Source of the DNA: Nematostella vectensis
Lineage: Eukaryota > Cnidaria > Anthozoa > Actiniaria > Edwardsiidae
Reading direction: 5' to 3'
Length of the DNA: 64,000 bases
Assembly: GCF_932526225.1 (NCBI RefSeq)
Contig: NC_064047.1
Coordinates: 4,463,501 to 4,527,500, forward strand
Shown here: piece by piece, positions 12,832-25,260 of the stretch
Layout: every line of letters starts with the position of its first letter
Position numbering within the stretch: the first letter of the stretch is position 1
Notes under the pieces: model-generated
The model's input: the letters and a program-made list of their open reading frames with translations, nothing else
The model's database searches: none
Told to the model about the DNA's origin: nothing
Made by a program: the position numbers and the translations under genes

Positions 12832-12990
12832 CAAAGGGTGTCGTTTGAAAGTGGTACTAGGTAACGCGTAGGGACAGAGATCATACGAAGAAGGAAAATA
12901 TAACCAGTTTAGGTAGAAATACGTGCTTTATTCAACACTTACAAAGCGTCATGGAGTCAAGTTATCCTATAGCCCGTGGGGTAACTAGCC
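12832..12990 (+). repeat. Segment shared with 53600-53772, covering the DNAJC28 start
   Basis: GTCGTTTGAAAG, CGTAGGGACAGAG, TTATTCAACACT and TTATCCTATAGCCC occur in the same order at 53600-53772. The match covers the presumed 5' untranslated region and the first codons of the J-protein gene. Confidence 0.6.
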
Positions 12991-15900
12991 AGCGGTCTCA
13001 CCCTATTCGTCAAAACACGTTATGCAATATGGCCACCGTGGCTGTGCAAAACCTCTGCTTTCTACGCCACCATCTCCACTCTAAAGTGACCTACAGCATG
13101 CTTCGCTGTGCAATTGTCACTGTGAGAGCTGCCTCAAGTGCAGCAAGCCAAAAGCCGAACTTAAATGTGAGAGAATGCTACATGTTATTAGGCCTTGAAG
13201 AAGGGAAAACTGGATCGGTCGACGCGAGGGAAGCCTATCTCAAACTCGCCAAGCAGTATCACCCAGATAGGTAAAAAAGCAAAATAAAAAGAAGACATGG
13301 CCGACTTTATTCACAATGATTTCCAATGGCTAAATCACCTTATGGCTTCAGTCATTCAAGATTCTTATAGCCAATTTGATTTCTGATTGCTTCTAATTCC
13401 AACACCTCTTGGCAAGATGCTAACCAAAAAAAAAGGGCCAAATGTTACTCTGTTAGTTTTGAGTGACAGTATCCACGTAGCGACCACAAAGTGGTTGGGA
13501 TGATGAGGATAGACCCTGCATGCTTGGAGAGAAGGATGGAGTGAATAGGGAAAGGGAGTGCTTGGAGCCGGTTCTTGCAGCTGACCCCTGTTTTTTACCC
13601 TGTGCCTCTTGGCTATTGCAAGATTGCAAGAAATCCTTCCCTCTTTCTAGTCCTTTGGGCTTCCCAACAGACAGGCTAGAGTGACAGAAGCCAGAAAAGA
13701 TTTTTTGCTGAGGCTGAGAGGCTGCAAAATAGTGAATAGGGCAGAAAATGCTGGGCTAGACTACAGAATTCAGGGCTACATCTAAACTTATTTGCATTTC
13801 CATTGTATTTATTCCATCGTTCAATAGGAATCAAGGTGTGAAGTCCCATTGGCCCTGTATTCTGTAGTCCCTCCAAAAGGTGTTAGCAATTACGGCGCAA
13901 CCAGTAAAACTGTGAACACCTAAAATATGTGTGGAATGTTTATTGTCTTCTGACGAATCAGACGCGAGAATTTAGACACTGAGACTTGTTGAGACATGTT
14001 TCTAGTCGACTGTTTGAATATCTCACGAGTGATTGGTCGGAACAAACATTCCATTCATATTTCCGGTGTTCACTGTTTTCTTGGTCGGGCTGTAATAACT
14101 GTTATAACGATAAATTTTCCTGTATAGTGGAAAAAGCACAGCCGATGGCGAGAGGTTTGCCATGATAGAACATGCCTATCGTGTGGTCTTGATGAGTATA
14201 GAGGAGGGAGAGTCTGCTCAGAAGCAAGAACAACAAGCAAATTCTGATGAAGAGGACAAGTTTGACATTAGACATACTGCACCACAACACAGGTATAGCA
14301 TAGTGTTTGTTACCCAGGGGGGGGGGGGGGGCTCCCATACTAGCGTCTGATGCTGGGTGTATGTTGGTAATTTTTGTGTTTGGTTTTACCTTACATCAAG
14401 AGATTTCAAAACTATGTTTTATGTGCCATGTCTCAAGAAACAAGTTCAATTTAGGAGGCAAAAATGTGCTAAGAAATCTGTGACTTTTTCTGGGTGGCAA
14501 TAGCAACAACATAAATCAACTTATTCAGTGCTTACAAATCAACCAGAATGTTTCTTTGGGAGCCTAGTGTAATACCTAGGTGGCGCAGTTGGCAGAGTGT
14601 CGCTCTTGTGCCTGTGCCTCTCACCACAGGTTTCCCGGTCACCCTGTAGTGCCTGTGTCTCACCACAGGTTTCCCGGTCGCTCTGTAGTGCCTGTGCCTC
14701 TCACCACAGGTTTCCCGGTCGCTCTGTAGTGCCTGTTCCTCTCACCACAGGTTTCCCGGTCGCTCTGTAGTGACTGTGCCTCTCACCACAGGTTTCCCGG
14801 TCGCTCTGTAGTGCCTGTGTCTCACCACAGGTTTCCCGGTCGCTCTGTAGTGCCTGTGCCTCTCACCACTGGGTTCTGGGTTCAATTCCCCGTTCCGACG
14901 TGAGTTGAGTTAGTCGGTCTTGCCTTTGCTCCAAAGGTTTTTCACCGGGTTCTCTGGTTTTCCTCCCTCCATAAAACCAACAATTTTTGTAATCTGTGGT
15001 CAGACATTAGTTTTATGGCGGCTGCAGGGGCACCTTCCCATGTCTTAAACTCATGAATCTGCCCTCTCATAATCCAGTATCTTGCTGCAATTAGAGTGAT
15101 TACCTGCTCCAATTTTATTTAATTATTTTGTCAAAAAAGGGATTTTATTTTTTCGTCACTCTCTGGATAGCCACACTTGTAGCCATTTTTAGGCAGGCAT
15201 TGCGAAAAACGCCCGTAAGGGAGGCTACTCTCTGGAGTGAAGGGCCCAGCCATTTGTGTTTATTATGGCTTAAATTTACCACTCCTGTGATTTCTAGGTG
15301 CAACTCACTTTATTTCTTATGCATTGACAATGTCCTTATTTAGCAACATATATCTTTTTTAATAACCAGGAGATTCCTAGAGTATGGTGGCTATGGCTCT
15401 GGGACACCATCAATGCGTGAAAGGCAATTCCAACAACATAAAGTACAAAGTGCCATTGACAAAGTCTTTGAGCACAAGACCAAGCAGTTTGGGTCAGAAG
15501 AGACATCTATCGCAGCAGCAGAGAAAAGAGCAATTCGTAGAGCCAAGATTTCTGGTGCCATTGAAAGACTTGTAGAAGACCTCATCCAAGAGTCAATTTC
15601 AAAGGGAGAGTTTAAGAATCTGCCAGGGAGTGGAAAACCTTTGAAGGAAGATAAGATTGCAGATCCATATCTGGGTATGGTATGGTTTATGCTCTTTTAC
15701 AAGGGCGACAAACGGGGAGGGGCACTTGTGTCTATGAGAATTTTGGGACCACTGAGCCACCCCTGTTTTAGGAAATTGGCACAAATTAGACATCATTTCA
15801 TAAGATCACCAAAAGTTCTAAAAAATTATTGGTCTGGCTTTAGAAAGTTTATCATTCTTTTCTGTCTCAAGTCAACTCTAACAAATCTACATGTGCTTTC

Positions 15901-16494
15901 GGCCCCCCAAAAACGTGTAAAAATTAAATTTGATATTTTTTTGTTATTTTCACCCCTGCTTAATATTTTTCTGTTTTTATTACAGATTCTTCTACAAGGA
16001 GACTGAACAAGATTCTCATAGACACAGGTTATGTTCCAGAATGGATCGCATTAGAGAAAGAGATTCGGGAAGACAAAGAGATTTTACGGGAATTACTCCT
16101 GAAGAAAAGAACAAAACTTGGCCCCATGCCATTCTCCAAAGCCAGCGCACTAGTCTGGGATAGAAATCTGGACCAATTCCATGAAAGAGTGAAACTTATT
16201 AATGGAAAAATTGACAAATTAAACCTTGTGGTTCCAATAATGAACCGGCAGCAGGTCCATATGAATTATGAGAAAGAAGTTGAGAAAATCTTGACAAAAT
16301 TTGGTAATGGAGATTTTGAGTTTACTAACTCTACTGAAAGCGACTTGAATGATAGCTCTGAAAATTTTATACCTGCTGAAGCTGGTTCAAGTGCACAGCT
16401 ATTTCGCACAGTATGGAGATTGTTGCGTGTTACACTTTCTTCTTGGAATGACAGACTTTTCAAGAAGGAAAGTACTAACAGAAGAGAAAGTTAA
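12951..16494 (+). CDS. DNAJC28: DnaJ homologue subfamily C member 28-like protein
   Basis: Four exons, 12951-13270, 14128-14292, 15370-15674 and 15986-16494, give 432 residues. The N terminus is rich in arginine and histidine and poor in acidic residues, like a mitochondrial presequence. A short J domain follows (about 66-120), with HPD at 104-106 and an intron directly after it. The conserved C-terminal domain of the DNAJC28 family (DUF1992) is clear, with AIERLVEDLIQESISKGEF, then LPGSGKPL, LNKILIDTGYVPEW and LVVPIMNRQQVHMNYEKE. Domain order and length match the vertebrate protein. J domains stimulate Hsp70 ATPase; the specific role is poorly defined. The first ATG lies in a segment repeated elsewhere, and an in-frame ATG at 13029 (ATATGGCCACC) is a good alternative start that would still give a plausible presequence. 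Confidence 0.92.
14575..14985 (+). mobile_element. tRNA-derived SINE split by an internal tandem array
   Basis: An A box TGGCGCAGTTGG at 14581-14592 and a B box GGTTCAATTCC at 14879-14889 mark a tRNA-like RNA polymerase III promoter. They are almost 300 bases apart instead of a few tens. The gap is filled by about seven 40 bp units at 14611-14870. It lies in the second intron of DNAJC28. Confidence 0.7.
14611..14870. repeat. 40 bp tandem array between SINE A and B boxes
   Basis: About seven copies of a unit containing GCCTCTCACCACAGGTTTCC and CGGTCGCTCTGTAGTG. The last copy runs into the normal SINE sequence ending at the B box. Confidence 0.9.
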
Positions 16495-16533
16495 TTGAAA
16501 AAAATGTTATTTTATGTGATATTTATGTGTAGC

Positions 16534-16539
16534 AATAAA
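16534..16539 (+). promoter_or_regulatory. Poly(A) signal of DNAJC28
   Basis: AATAAA 40 bases after the stop codon, in AT-rich sequence. Confidence 0.7.
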
Positions 16540-18080
16540 TTCTTCTTAATGAACTTATGATCCCCATAATTCCTTGTTTTATGGCCCGAAATAGAGCCAT
16601 AAACTGATGGAAAAATTATAGGCTTTCCAAGCTGTTATACGGCATCAAAAATAGGACAATGAGACATTTATTGTATGCAATGTTTGGAGTGCCTTTTTCT
16701 CTCAGTGCAATGTGTTGCGTTGTTTTTGAGCGGAAGGTTCCAGGATGTAAGCAGACATGTGACCAGATGGGGGTGTCTGAAGGGCCTGGACCACACTCTA
16801 CTTATGTGACGAGATGAGTTCCACTCCAGTTGACCACTTTGTTGGTAGTGAAGAAGACGGTTGATTTTATGTGTGTATTTGGATAGAAAAAGTTTCTAGA
16901 TGGATCCAGTGACCTATTACCAGAGCTAAGGATACCAATTTGAACATACTACCCTTCACCCCACCCTACGTTTGTTTCTAGACACGCCCCCGGCCTATGG
17001 CCCATCAAAACAATTAGAGCTGGCGTAGCACCGTAGCTTTATGATAAAAAAGCAAAGCTGTCGAGAAGAACAAATCTCATGTCGGATTTTGTTAAATTCC
17101 CATGTTTTTTTTAGTTACACTCAGTTCTAAGGAGTGATTTTTACAAAAACCAAAATGGTAATTCGTGATTTATATCATATGACCATTGAGACAATATTGT
17201 GATTGAAACGTCTCAGAAAGAAATATTACTTTTACGTTTCTGAATTTATTCTGTACTGACTGTAAGCTTATACAACCCTCTTGCATAGGGTAAAGCAACT
17301 AAATCCCCCAGTCGGCACGTAAACATTTTCCTTCACTGGAAGTTTATTGTAATTGGATTAGGTAAAAACATGAAGATTGAATCCGCTTTATACGTGAATA
17401 ACGAAATAAGCTGATAACTATTAAATAAGCACTGTGGAATCTTAAAAGATCCGTCATCAGTTAATTAAGGGGGAAACCTCGCCTAAAGTAACCGGAATTT
17501 GGTGAGAAGAAAGTATGAACAACGATGCGTTTTTTTTCTCATTAAATAATTTAGCGCAAACGTTATGACACAAACACACATAAGCACAAGGCATTAGTAT
17601 GATATGCTTGCTAGCTTCACTAAAACATAGCTGTCAACCTCGCCCTAAGGAAAAATCTTGAGAAATACAGTGAATGTATCAGAAGTACCAAGATAGCTAA
17701 TGCGGGAGAATACAGTAAATGTATGGATATTTACAAGAAAATTAGGCTTGGAAAAGGTTCAAAATCTTGAAACTCCTGCCTAATGCAGGAGAGTTGACAG
17801 CTATGCTAATTATCCACGACAGTCTAGTTAAGTTGTTTACGCTATTTCTACACACCACAGAAGGGCAACTTCCGAAGCTTTACGAATTTATCCCGATTAA
17901 CTATCGACCGATTACAGTCACGTGCCTTATTGTTATGCGCAAACTCCTGTCGAACGGAACTAGTGGACTTCGATTTTCGCACAAAATGCACCTTTCTCCC
18001 CTCGTAATTTAACCTCAAAGGGGTGTTTTGACGGGAGAACAGATTGCAGGGAGTTTATTGTGTTATTTGGTAGCTGACAA
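16540..18080. other. Intergenic spacer upstream of the TAB gene
   Basis: No recognisable gene. The 5' untranslated region and promoter of the TAB-like gene should lie in the last few hundred bases; no distinctive core element was seen. Confidence 0.5.
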
Positions 18081-21000
18081 ATGTCTAAAGTCTGCACCGC
18101 AAAGGGTGAAGACAGCGAAAAACATGATTCCGTGAAGGCATTGCAGTCTCGATTCCCGGAGTTACCATTGGACGTTATCGCAAAATTTCTATCCCAGGTT
18201 AGTCTTTACCTATGATTTATCATCGTGTTGACTAAGAAAAACCTCAACTCTTTCTGAATTCCCTTACAAATAGTGTTGTTGGTTGAAAAGTGAATGCAAA
18301 TACAAGTATTGTTTGGTGGCTGTATTTTGTAAGGGGTTTGTTTTGGGCTCGGTTAGCAGGCTGACTATTGAAATGGAAATTTTATTTCTAAATTGCGATT
18401 TAACCATTTACAATAAAATAAAAGAACCCTTCAGTTATTTCGGAGTCATTGAGAGCTCATGTGCGTGGTTTGAGGTCAAGATATGAACGTTAGTTTGGTC
18501 AACCCGAGAGACTCAACTTTATTTCCAAGTTTTTGCTGATGAAACTTATTCAGCAGACTTCCTGTTCTAACATATCTCACAAGTTTCGAGTGTATTATAA
18601 TTGGTAAAGCATTCTACAGTCCTTTAGTAAGATGTATTCAAGCTAGCAAAGCCTCACTTGTATTGGTTGTTTTGCGATCACACCACATTACGTTAATGGT
18701 AACAGAATAATAAGAAACTCCCACACAACCCACACAATGTTTATAAAAATCTTACAATTTATCATGAGCATTGTTTATAAAATAAGTTATTTAGACTTAG
18801 ATCTAACGAGTTTGTTATTATAAACCAGATGATAAATTTTCCTATGCAGCTGTGCTACATTGTGATTAATTTTGTAATGTCACAACATTAAGTTACTGTC
18901 CCATGAATACCAGAAAACAAATATTCTTATCATTGCATTAATTTGAATGTTATAGTCACACTGTATACTTAACTGCATCATGTTTATTCATCCAAGTCAA
19001 AGTTTCATCCAATTTCAGATTTTCTATGATATATAACGCCAATCCTATCTCCAATCCCGGGTAAAATGTATGGAGAAGAGTCTCATTTGTTATAAAAAAA
19101 TTTTCTTGTTATAAGCGACCATTTTGTGCACCTTCAAAATCTATCAAGATATTACAGTATACAAGCAACTTGTATCAATGCTTATAATATATTTGCGTAT
19201 TACAATTCTATTCATAGTGTACACTAAACTAATCCTACACAATTTGCCATATAGGTTGCTTCCATGCACTCAACAAAGTTTTGCTTATGGTATATTAAAG
19301 CTGAGGTATTGCTAGTTGCTTTAAAACTTGACACAAAATTTATCTCAATTTTGCAGCATGCTGGAAATCTTGAGAAGTGTATTGTAATTCTAAGCCAAGA
19401 GAGTGACAAATACCTATATGGAGAGGACGTCGTGGCTGATAGCCCCACCCCTGTACCTGTTCAACCAAGCACATCTTCAGCGGCAAGTCGACCAAATCTA
19501 TCAGCTTCTTCTGCACCTTTAGAACCCTTGTCAATCACAATACCACCGTCCAATATCACAGAACGGGCTCCTGGCTATGGTCCTCTATCTGTAATGCCAG
19601 TTACAAGACCTTTGACAATTGCCATTCCTTCATCTAGCTGTCTAAGCACTGTGTCTGAAGCTGAGGCTGCAAATACAAGACACCAATCAATAGATGCTTA
19701 TAGTCAAAGTGAGTTCTCAAAGACTACTCTCCCCCAAATTTGGGATGCCATCCCTTTTGGGAATCCTCTAACGACCCTTGTGAACTTTTACAAGCTCACA
19801 CTCATATCATTCCGAGAAGTGTGGTGTTAATGCTGTGTTAATACAGCCATCTTGATGTGTGTACCACAATATGACCTGGATGTTTAATAACACATCCCTC
19901 ACATCTGAATTTTATCAACTTCCTGTCGGCCACATAATTGTTTTTCCTTTCTCTCAAATATTTTGTCCTTTTCTAGAGCTGATTCAACATCAGCAGCAGA
20001 GACTAGAAAGAATAAAAAAAGTAAGTCAAGTTAAATTATTTGTACTGATTATGATCATAATGCTTTTCGTTTGAGTGACCGTTCTGCACATATTTTTTTT
20101 TATTTTTCACAGGAATTAGAACACGAGAGAGAGAACTTATTTAAATTACAAGTAGCTGTTCGGGAAAAAGAAGAAGAGCTGTTCCACAAGAAATACAAAG
20201 TAGCAGATAATCCAACGGTAAGGTGTAAAGTGATGGTACTACACAGTTCATTTAAAAGAAGCTTTTAAATCTCTAATTTGTGATTATCTCCATGAAAACT
20301 GTGGACCTTGGAAGCAGAATTAAGTAGAACCCTATGGTGGGACCCTAAGGGGGGGGGGGGGGGGGGGGGGGAAATCAGTTTGTCTAGCAAAGTTTTCAGT
20401 TAACAGGGCTGGTTGAAAATTTATATATAAGCTGCTTGTGGTTTTGTAATGAACCAAGTATCACTGCTATCCTTGTATTAATGGATCCACTCAAGATATG
20501 TGAAAACAAAATACTGAAAGAATTATAATCAATCAAGATTGCTATTCATGAGTAGAAAGATGAAAGTTTGAGTTATCCAGCTGTATTACTGTATTTTGTC
20601 ATTGAAAGCTCTAAAAATAGGGTAGCGCTAGTTTATAGGTTTTTGATTTCCTGTTATCCTGTTATTAAAATAACTAAAATTAGGACCAAATCCAAGGTTA
20701 ATCATATAAAATCAGTTTGAGTTTTGAGAATTTGTTCTTGGTGATTATTTCTGGTAGGAGTCTAACATTGCTCATTTGCAAGAAGAGACTGAAGTCTTAC
20801 GATCAGAAGTGGATCAGATGGCCAGTCAGATTGACAAATTAAATCATGGTGGTGAGTCTATATCTTTGTGCATAAGGAATGCCTTGTTTACTGTAAATGA
20901 TCTGGGGGTGCGCATTAAATGTGTAACCCATTGTTCTCAGTATGATAAAAAGCGGAAATCAATAAGAAAATGCGGCGATCCCGTTGTAGTTGAGAAATAG

Positions 21001-24000
21001 TCACACAATCGCTTAAAAAACATAGTAAAAAGTATTCCAAATGAAGAATAGTATCTTTAGCCTCCTCATCATTTCCTTAGCAATTAATTATGCTTCCTTC
21101 TCCATTTTCTTGTTGTACGACATGTTGGAATTTACTCGCCCAAAATAGGGGTAACTGCCGTGAACGAAGACAAGCTCGCATTCCAATGTTCCATGTGAAA
21201 ATAAGAATGTTTAGCAATGAGAATAACAATTTTACAGTTGTGCTAAGATGCGCTTGTTATGCCTAAGAGGTTCAAAGTGATTATCACCTTCACAAGCATG
21301 TAATTTGGCTTTCTCTGTGTAATCCACAAATTTCGCTAAATTTCCTGCATAATTTGGCTAAATTTTGAAAGACAAAACATTTAAGTGCACAGCTGATGTG
21401 TTCTTTTAGGGTTCTTAACTCTATTTCTCGTAAAAAAAAGAGAGATATTCTACGTAAGAGTGCGATATTTCAAACTGAATTTTGAAAACAAAATGACTAG
21501 GCGTTCTTTGCTAAACCAGGAAGGCCTAGGACTAATGATAAAATACCTTTTTTTAATTGGCTGGTGGCTAGGAGCCAATGAAAACTCGCCCAAGATATTT
21601 TCATTTACAGTATTGTACATTACTTTTTTTTTGACAATGTGCATTCTTGTTTGTACTATGTTGCACTTCACTCCTCTTAAAAGTGTATACATTTTTTAAG
21701 TTCGATTTGCAGTATCCAATTGATTCTATTTACAAGGAAATGTCAGAACAAGTTAAGACAGTATCCAATGCATCTCAACAAATAGAAATTACCACTTTTA
21801 CCTTGGCCAACATTTAGATGTAAAAACCTGTCTCAGTTCTTGTTGTATTATGATTATTCAAATGTTTAGTCACACAGCCTTTAAATGAAGCCACAAACTG
21901 TTTTTATAAAGTGAATCGTCCTGTCAAAAAACCAGTGGGTCTCTTCATGTTCAACTCATTCATTGAGCAGGGATGGCAGAGGTTGAGGGGCTATTTTGTG
22001 TGGATGACGTTTGTTTGCATTTAAGCTAAAGGATGCAAGCAAATTCAATTGATTGCTGTGCCTTGGTCCCCCTCCTCCCCACCCACCCCTCCCCCACACA
22101 TTTGGGACTGCTCCACCACCCCTGTTGAGAATGCATAAAATTAGATAAAACCTAAGATTGTTTAGTTTGTGAATTTCTTTACCAATCAAAATGATTTAAA
22201 ACTTCCTTTATTACCTTTCACAGCAAGTCCACCACTCGGCATTATCAATCCCCAGCAGGATGTCTACCAGTTTCCTACTCCTCTGCCGCAAAGCAACCAT
22301 TACCACCAGGGAGGTAAGTTGACTAACTGTACGCGCCTTGTGGTTGTATACTGTTGAATGACAAAACATTGTTGTCAACCGGCTTAGCAACTACTTGACA
22401 AGCCCACATGTAAGCATGTATTAACCACAGCATAACCTAGCTCAGAAGTTGATTAAATGTGCATGCCTTGAGGTTGTTTATAGTAATGACTGCAGGATTC
22501 TTGCATTCTGCACTGATTTTCCCCACTCAAAACTTTGATAATTGTGCAATATAAATGCAATAAATTAAATTATAGATAGATCTTAAGGTGAAAAGTATGA
22601 CAGAAATGGCTTATCATTCTATAGCCGCTTACAGCACCAGGATGAAAGTAATATTTCAAAGATTTTGCTAAAAGCTGCCTCATTAAAAATAGTTACAAGG
22701 TATTGTGTTTACTCTCACTTAAAAAATCTAACACTATTGCCAACCTTATTACCGTAGGTATAAAATGAGCTAATTTCAAACATTTGTTGTCTGTACATCT
22801 TGATAAGAAATGCATACAAATATGAGCTGAAATTAGTTAACTTTTTAAATGTGTTGATAGGCCGGCATCAAATGAGAAAGAGCTTAAGTTTTCTGTAAAT
22901 GTGAGCTGCAATTAGTTAACTTTTTTAATATTGTTAGGCCGGCATCAGATGAGAAAGAGCTTAAGTTTTCTGTAAATGTGAGCTGCACTTAGTTAACTTT
23001 TTTAATATTGTTAGGCCGGCATCAGATGAGAAAGAGCTTAAGTTTTCTGTAAATGTGAGCTGCACTTAGTACCCTTTTTGATATTGTTAGGCCCGCATCA
23101 GATGAGAAAGAGCTTAAGTTTTCTGTAAATGTGAGCTGCACTTAGTTAACTTTTTTAATATTGTTAGGCCGGCATCAGATGAGAAAGAGCTTAAGTTTTC
23201 TGTAAATGTGAGCTGCAATTAGTTAACTTTTTTAATATTGTTAGGCCCGCATCAGATGAGAAAGAGCTTAAGTTTTCCACGAGATCCAGGTGTTCTGCAC
23301 TATGGTCCGCCTCATCGGCAACACCCTCCATATCCTGTCCAGCAACCACCATACCCTGTGAATGGGATGCCTGGGGCAATGCCCATGCCGCCATGGATAC
23401 CACCGTATAATGCCCATCATGGTGGGTATTTTCTCCCATAAACAGCTTTCAATCACCACAAACCACCACAACTGGAGAGGGGAGGGGAATTTATCTAGGC
23501 CATAAAGAATAACTTATCAGCAAAGGGGTAAAAGTAAATAGGTTGTTTACCATTTATTTGGAAATTCCAGAAAGAGGTCCCAGTTTTTCTGGGATGCAAT
23601 AATGGTAAGAAAAAGTTTCATATATTCCAGAATTTCTGGGGTGAGTTATGTACCATTTGCATCTATCCAGAAATTCTACTTTTGGGGTTCTGGGGAATAA
23701 TAGTGGCTGATGGGGGCCTCTATGTAAAACTGCAAATGGTACATCATTTTGCAGAATTTTTGGTATCCCTGGTGAAAGTGGACTACTTCTAAAGCAACTC
23801 CACATTTTCCGGAAATTTTCCAGTGGGAGGAATAGGGTGTATGCACCATTTACAAAATAACCAGAAGTACCAGAATTTCCGATTAAATGGTAAACAACCA
23901 TATGTATCTCTGCCAAACATGGGGGTCTTTATACCCTCTCCACCCTAGCCCTACATAGGAGCTTTTTGCTGGCTGTATTCACAACAACCTGTTATCATTT

Positions 24001-24561
24001 TATATTCTGACTGCACTCTTTCAGGTGAAGAGGGAGTTAATCCAAACCAAAGCCCTACTAGAGACCCTAGCCTCGAAAGGCAGGGGTGGATTCTTATTCC
24101 TCCTAGTGACCTTCCCAGGTCCCCCTCTGTGTCATCTGTTACTAGTTGCCCAGAACCCATACAAGAAGGTAATTTGGACACTTCCCATATCCCCGTATGT
24201 TGAAAAGGCTTGAATTTCTGGGACTAAAAGATGTTTAATAATGACTGCTTAGAGATGCTTAAGGCTGGTTGTCATATTGATAGCGCAACATTTCAAACAA
24301 TCGCAGGGTGAGTTTCCATGAAAACATACACGATCCCCTGTGATTATGTGCGATAAATAGCAATTTTATGGAAACCAGCCATACCAAACCCAAATATCAA
24401 ACATTTGACATCAATGATGGCCTTTGTTGTAAAATAAAAAGGATTTTCACTATTTTATCTTTGACTGTCTTTCAGAAAAACCCTGGCAATGTAAGCATTG
24501 TACATTGGAGAACCATGGTGCTCTTAACGTATGTGAAGCTTGCGATATGCCAAGAGATTGA
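18081..24561 (+). CDS. TAB2: TAK1-binding protein 2/3-like adaptor (CUE + coiled coil + NZF)
   Basis: Nine exons: 18081-18197, 19357-19708, 19977-20020, 20113-20217, 20758-20851, 22224-22313, 23245-23421, 24025-24168 and 24476-24561, giving 402 residues. The N-terminal CUE domain spans about 15-58, with LQSRFPELPLDVIAKFLSQ and then CIVILSQESDKYLYGED, closely matching vertebrate TAB2/TAB3. A Ser/Pro-rich linker is followed by a coiled coil (about 158-236) and a Pro-rich region. The last residues form an NZF zinc finger, with W378, C380, C383, C394 and C397. TAB2 and TAB3 bind Lys63-linked ubiquitin through this finger and bring it to the kinase TAK1 for NF-kappaB and MAPK signalling. The protein is shorter than the vertebrate forms (about 690-710 residues), mostly in the linkers. 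TAB2 and TAB3 cannot be told apart here; it may descend from the single ancestral gene. Confidence 0.9.
22821..23276. repeat. 77 bp array copying a TAB exon's 5' end and acceptor
   Basis: Six exon-head copies begin at 22861, 22938, 23015, 23091, 23168 and 23245. Each carries TTAGTTAACTTTTTTAATAT and TGTTAG, then GCCGGCATCAGATGAGAAAG and AGCTTAAGTTTTC. Only the last copy continues into the open exon at 23245-23421. In the other five the sequence turns to TGTAAATGTGAGC, which gives an in-frame TAA and a possible GT donor. Confidence 0.93.
23541..23899. mobile_element. 359 bp inverted-repeat element (MITE) in a TAB intron
   Basis: The ends GGTTGTTTACCATTTA and TAAATGGTAAACAACC are perfect inverted copies. 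ATA flanks both sides, a possible three-base target duplication. The interior repeats CCAGAATTTCTGG-like motifs. There is no transposase frame, so it is non-autonomous. Confidence 0.8.
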
Positions 24562-25260
24562 CCAGCCATATGGTTACTCTTTACAACTACCAGCCCTACT
24601 GCTATGTAGACTTACAGACATTGTTGCTTGTATCTGATACTGCTCTTGTTAGGACACAAGCTAAAAAAGTGAAAGAAAGTGACAGTGTATACCATGGAAG
24701 ATTCACTTTGAAACCATTGGGGATCTTTGGACTGTGTCAATTTGCAAGAAATTTATCCTGTACAGATATGACATATCATGTTTACTTTCAGTATGGAGTT
24801 AACAGTACATTTACATTATAAGTTTGGTATTCCAAACTGAGGCATGATGTTTGTGAGCTGTCCCAACATCTGTTCATGAGTTTTCTAGTCCTTTGTTGGC
24901 ACTTTCGATGTAGATAAGCCTTATGTAAGCAAAGTTTGTTTTTAATGGTTTTTGGGAAAAGTGAATGATTTCCATTACTGTGCATTGCCTAATGAATTTC
25001 AGTCTGAAGAGCTTTCAACATCCACAGGTCACTTATGACACAGTTGGATTTACTTTAAAAACACAGTGTAAATATATCAAGATTTTTTTATGAGGAGAAG
25101 AATGATGGTACATACAATGTACTCTGACATCTGAAGATGCTTTATACTTGGAAGTTGTACATTTGAATCCAGCTACAGAGAAGAAGGAATTTTACTCTGG
25201 GATTGCACTGGAGATGTAGCAAGAGTATTGTAGTTTATAAATGTAGTAAGAGAAATAAAT
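24562..25260 (+). other. Probable 3' untranslated region of the TAB gene
   Basis: No further frame joins the NZF exon. AATAAA at 25254-25259 is a good poly(A) signal. Confidence 0.6.
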
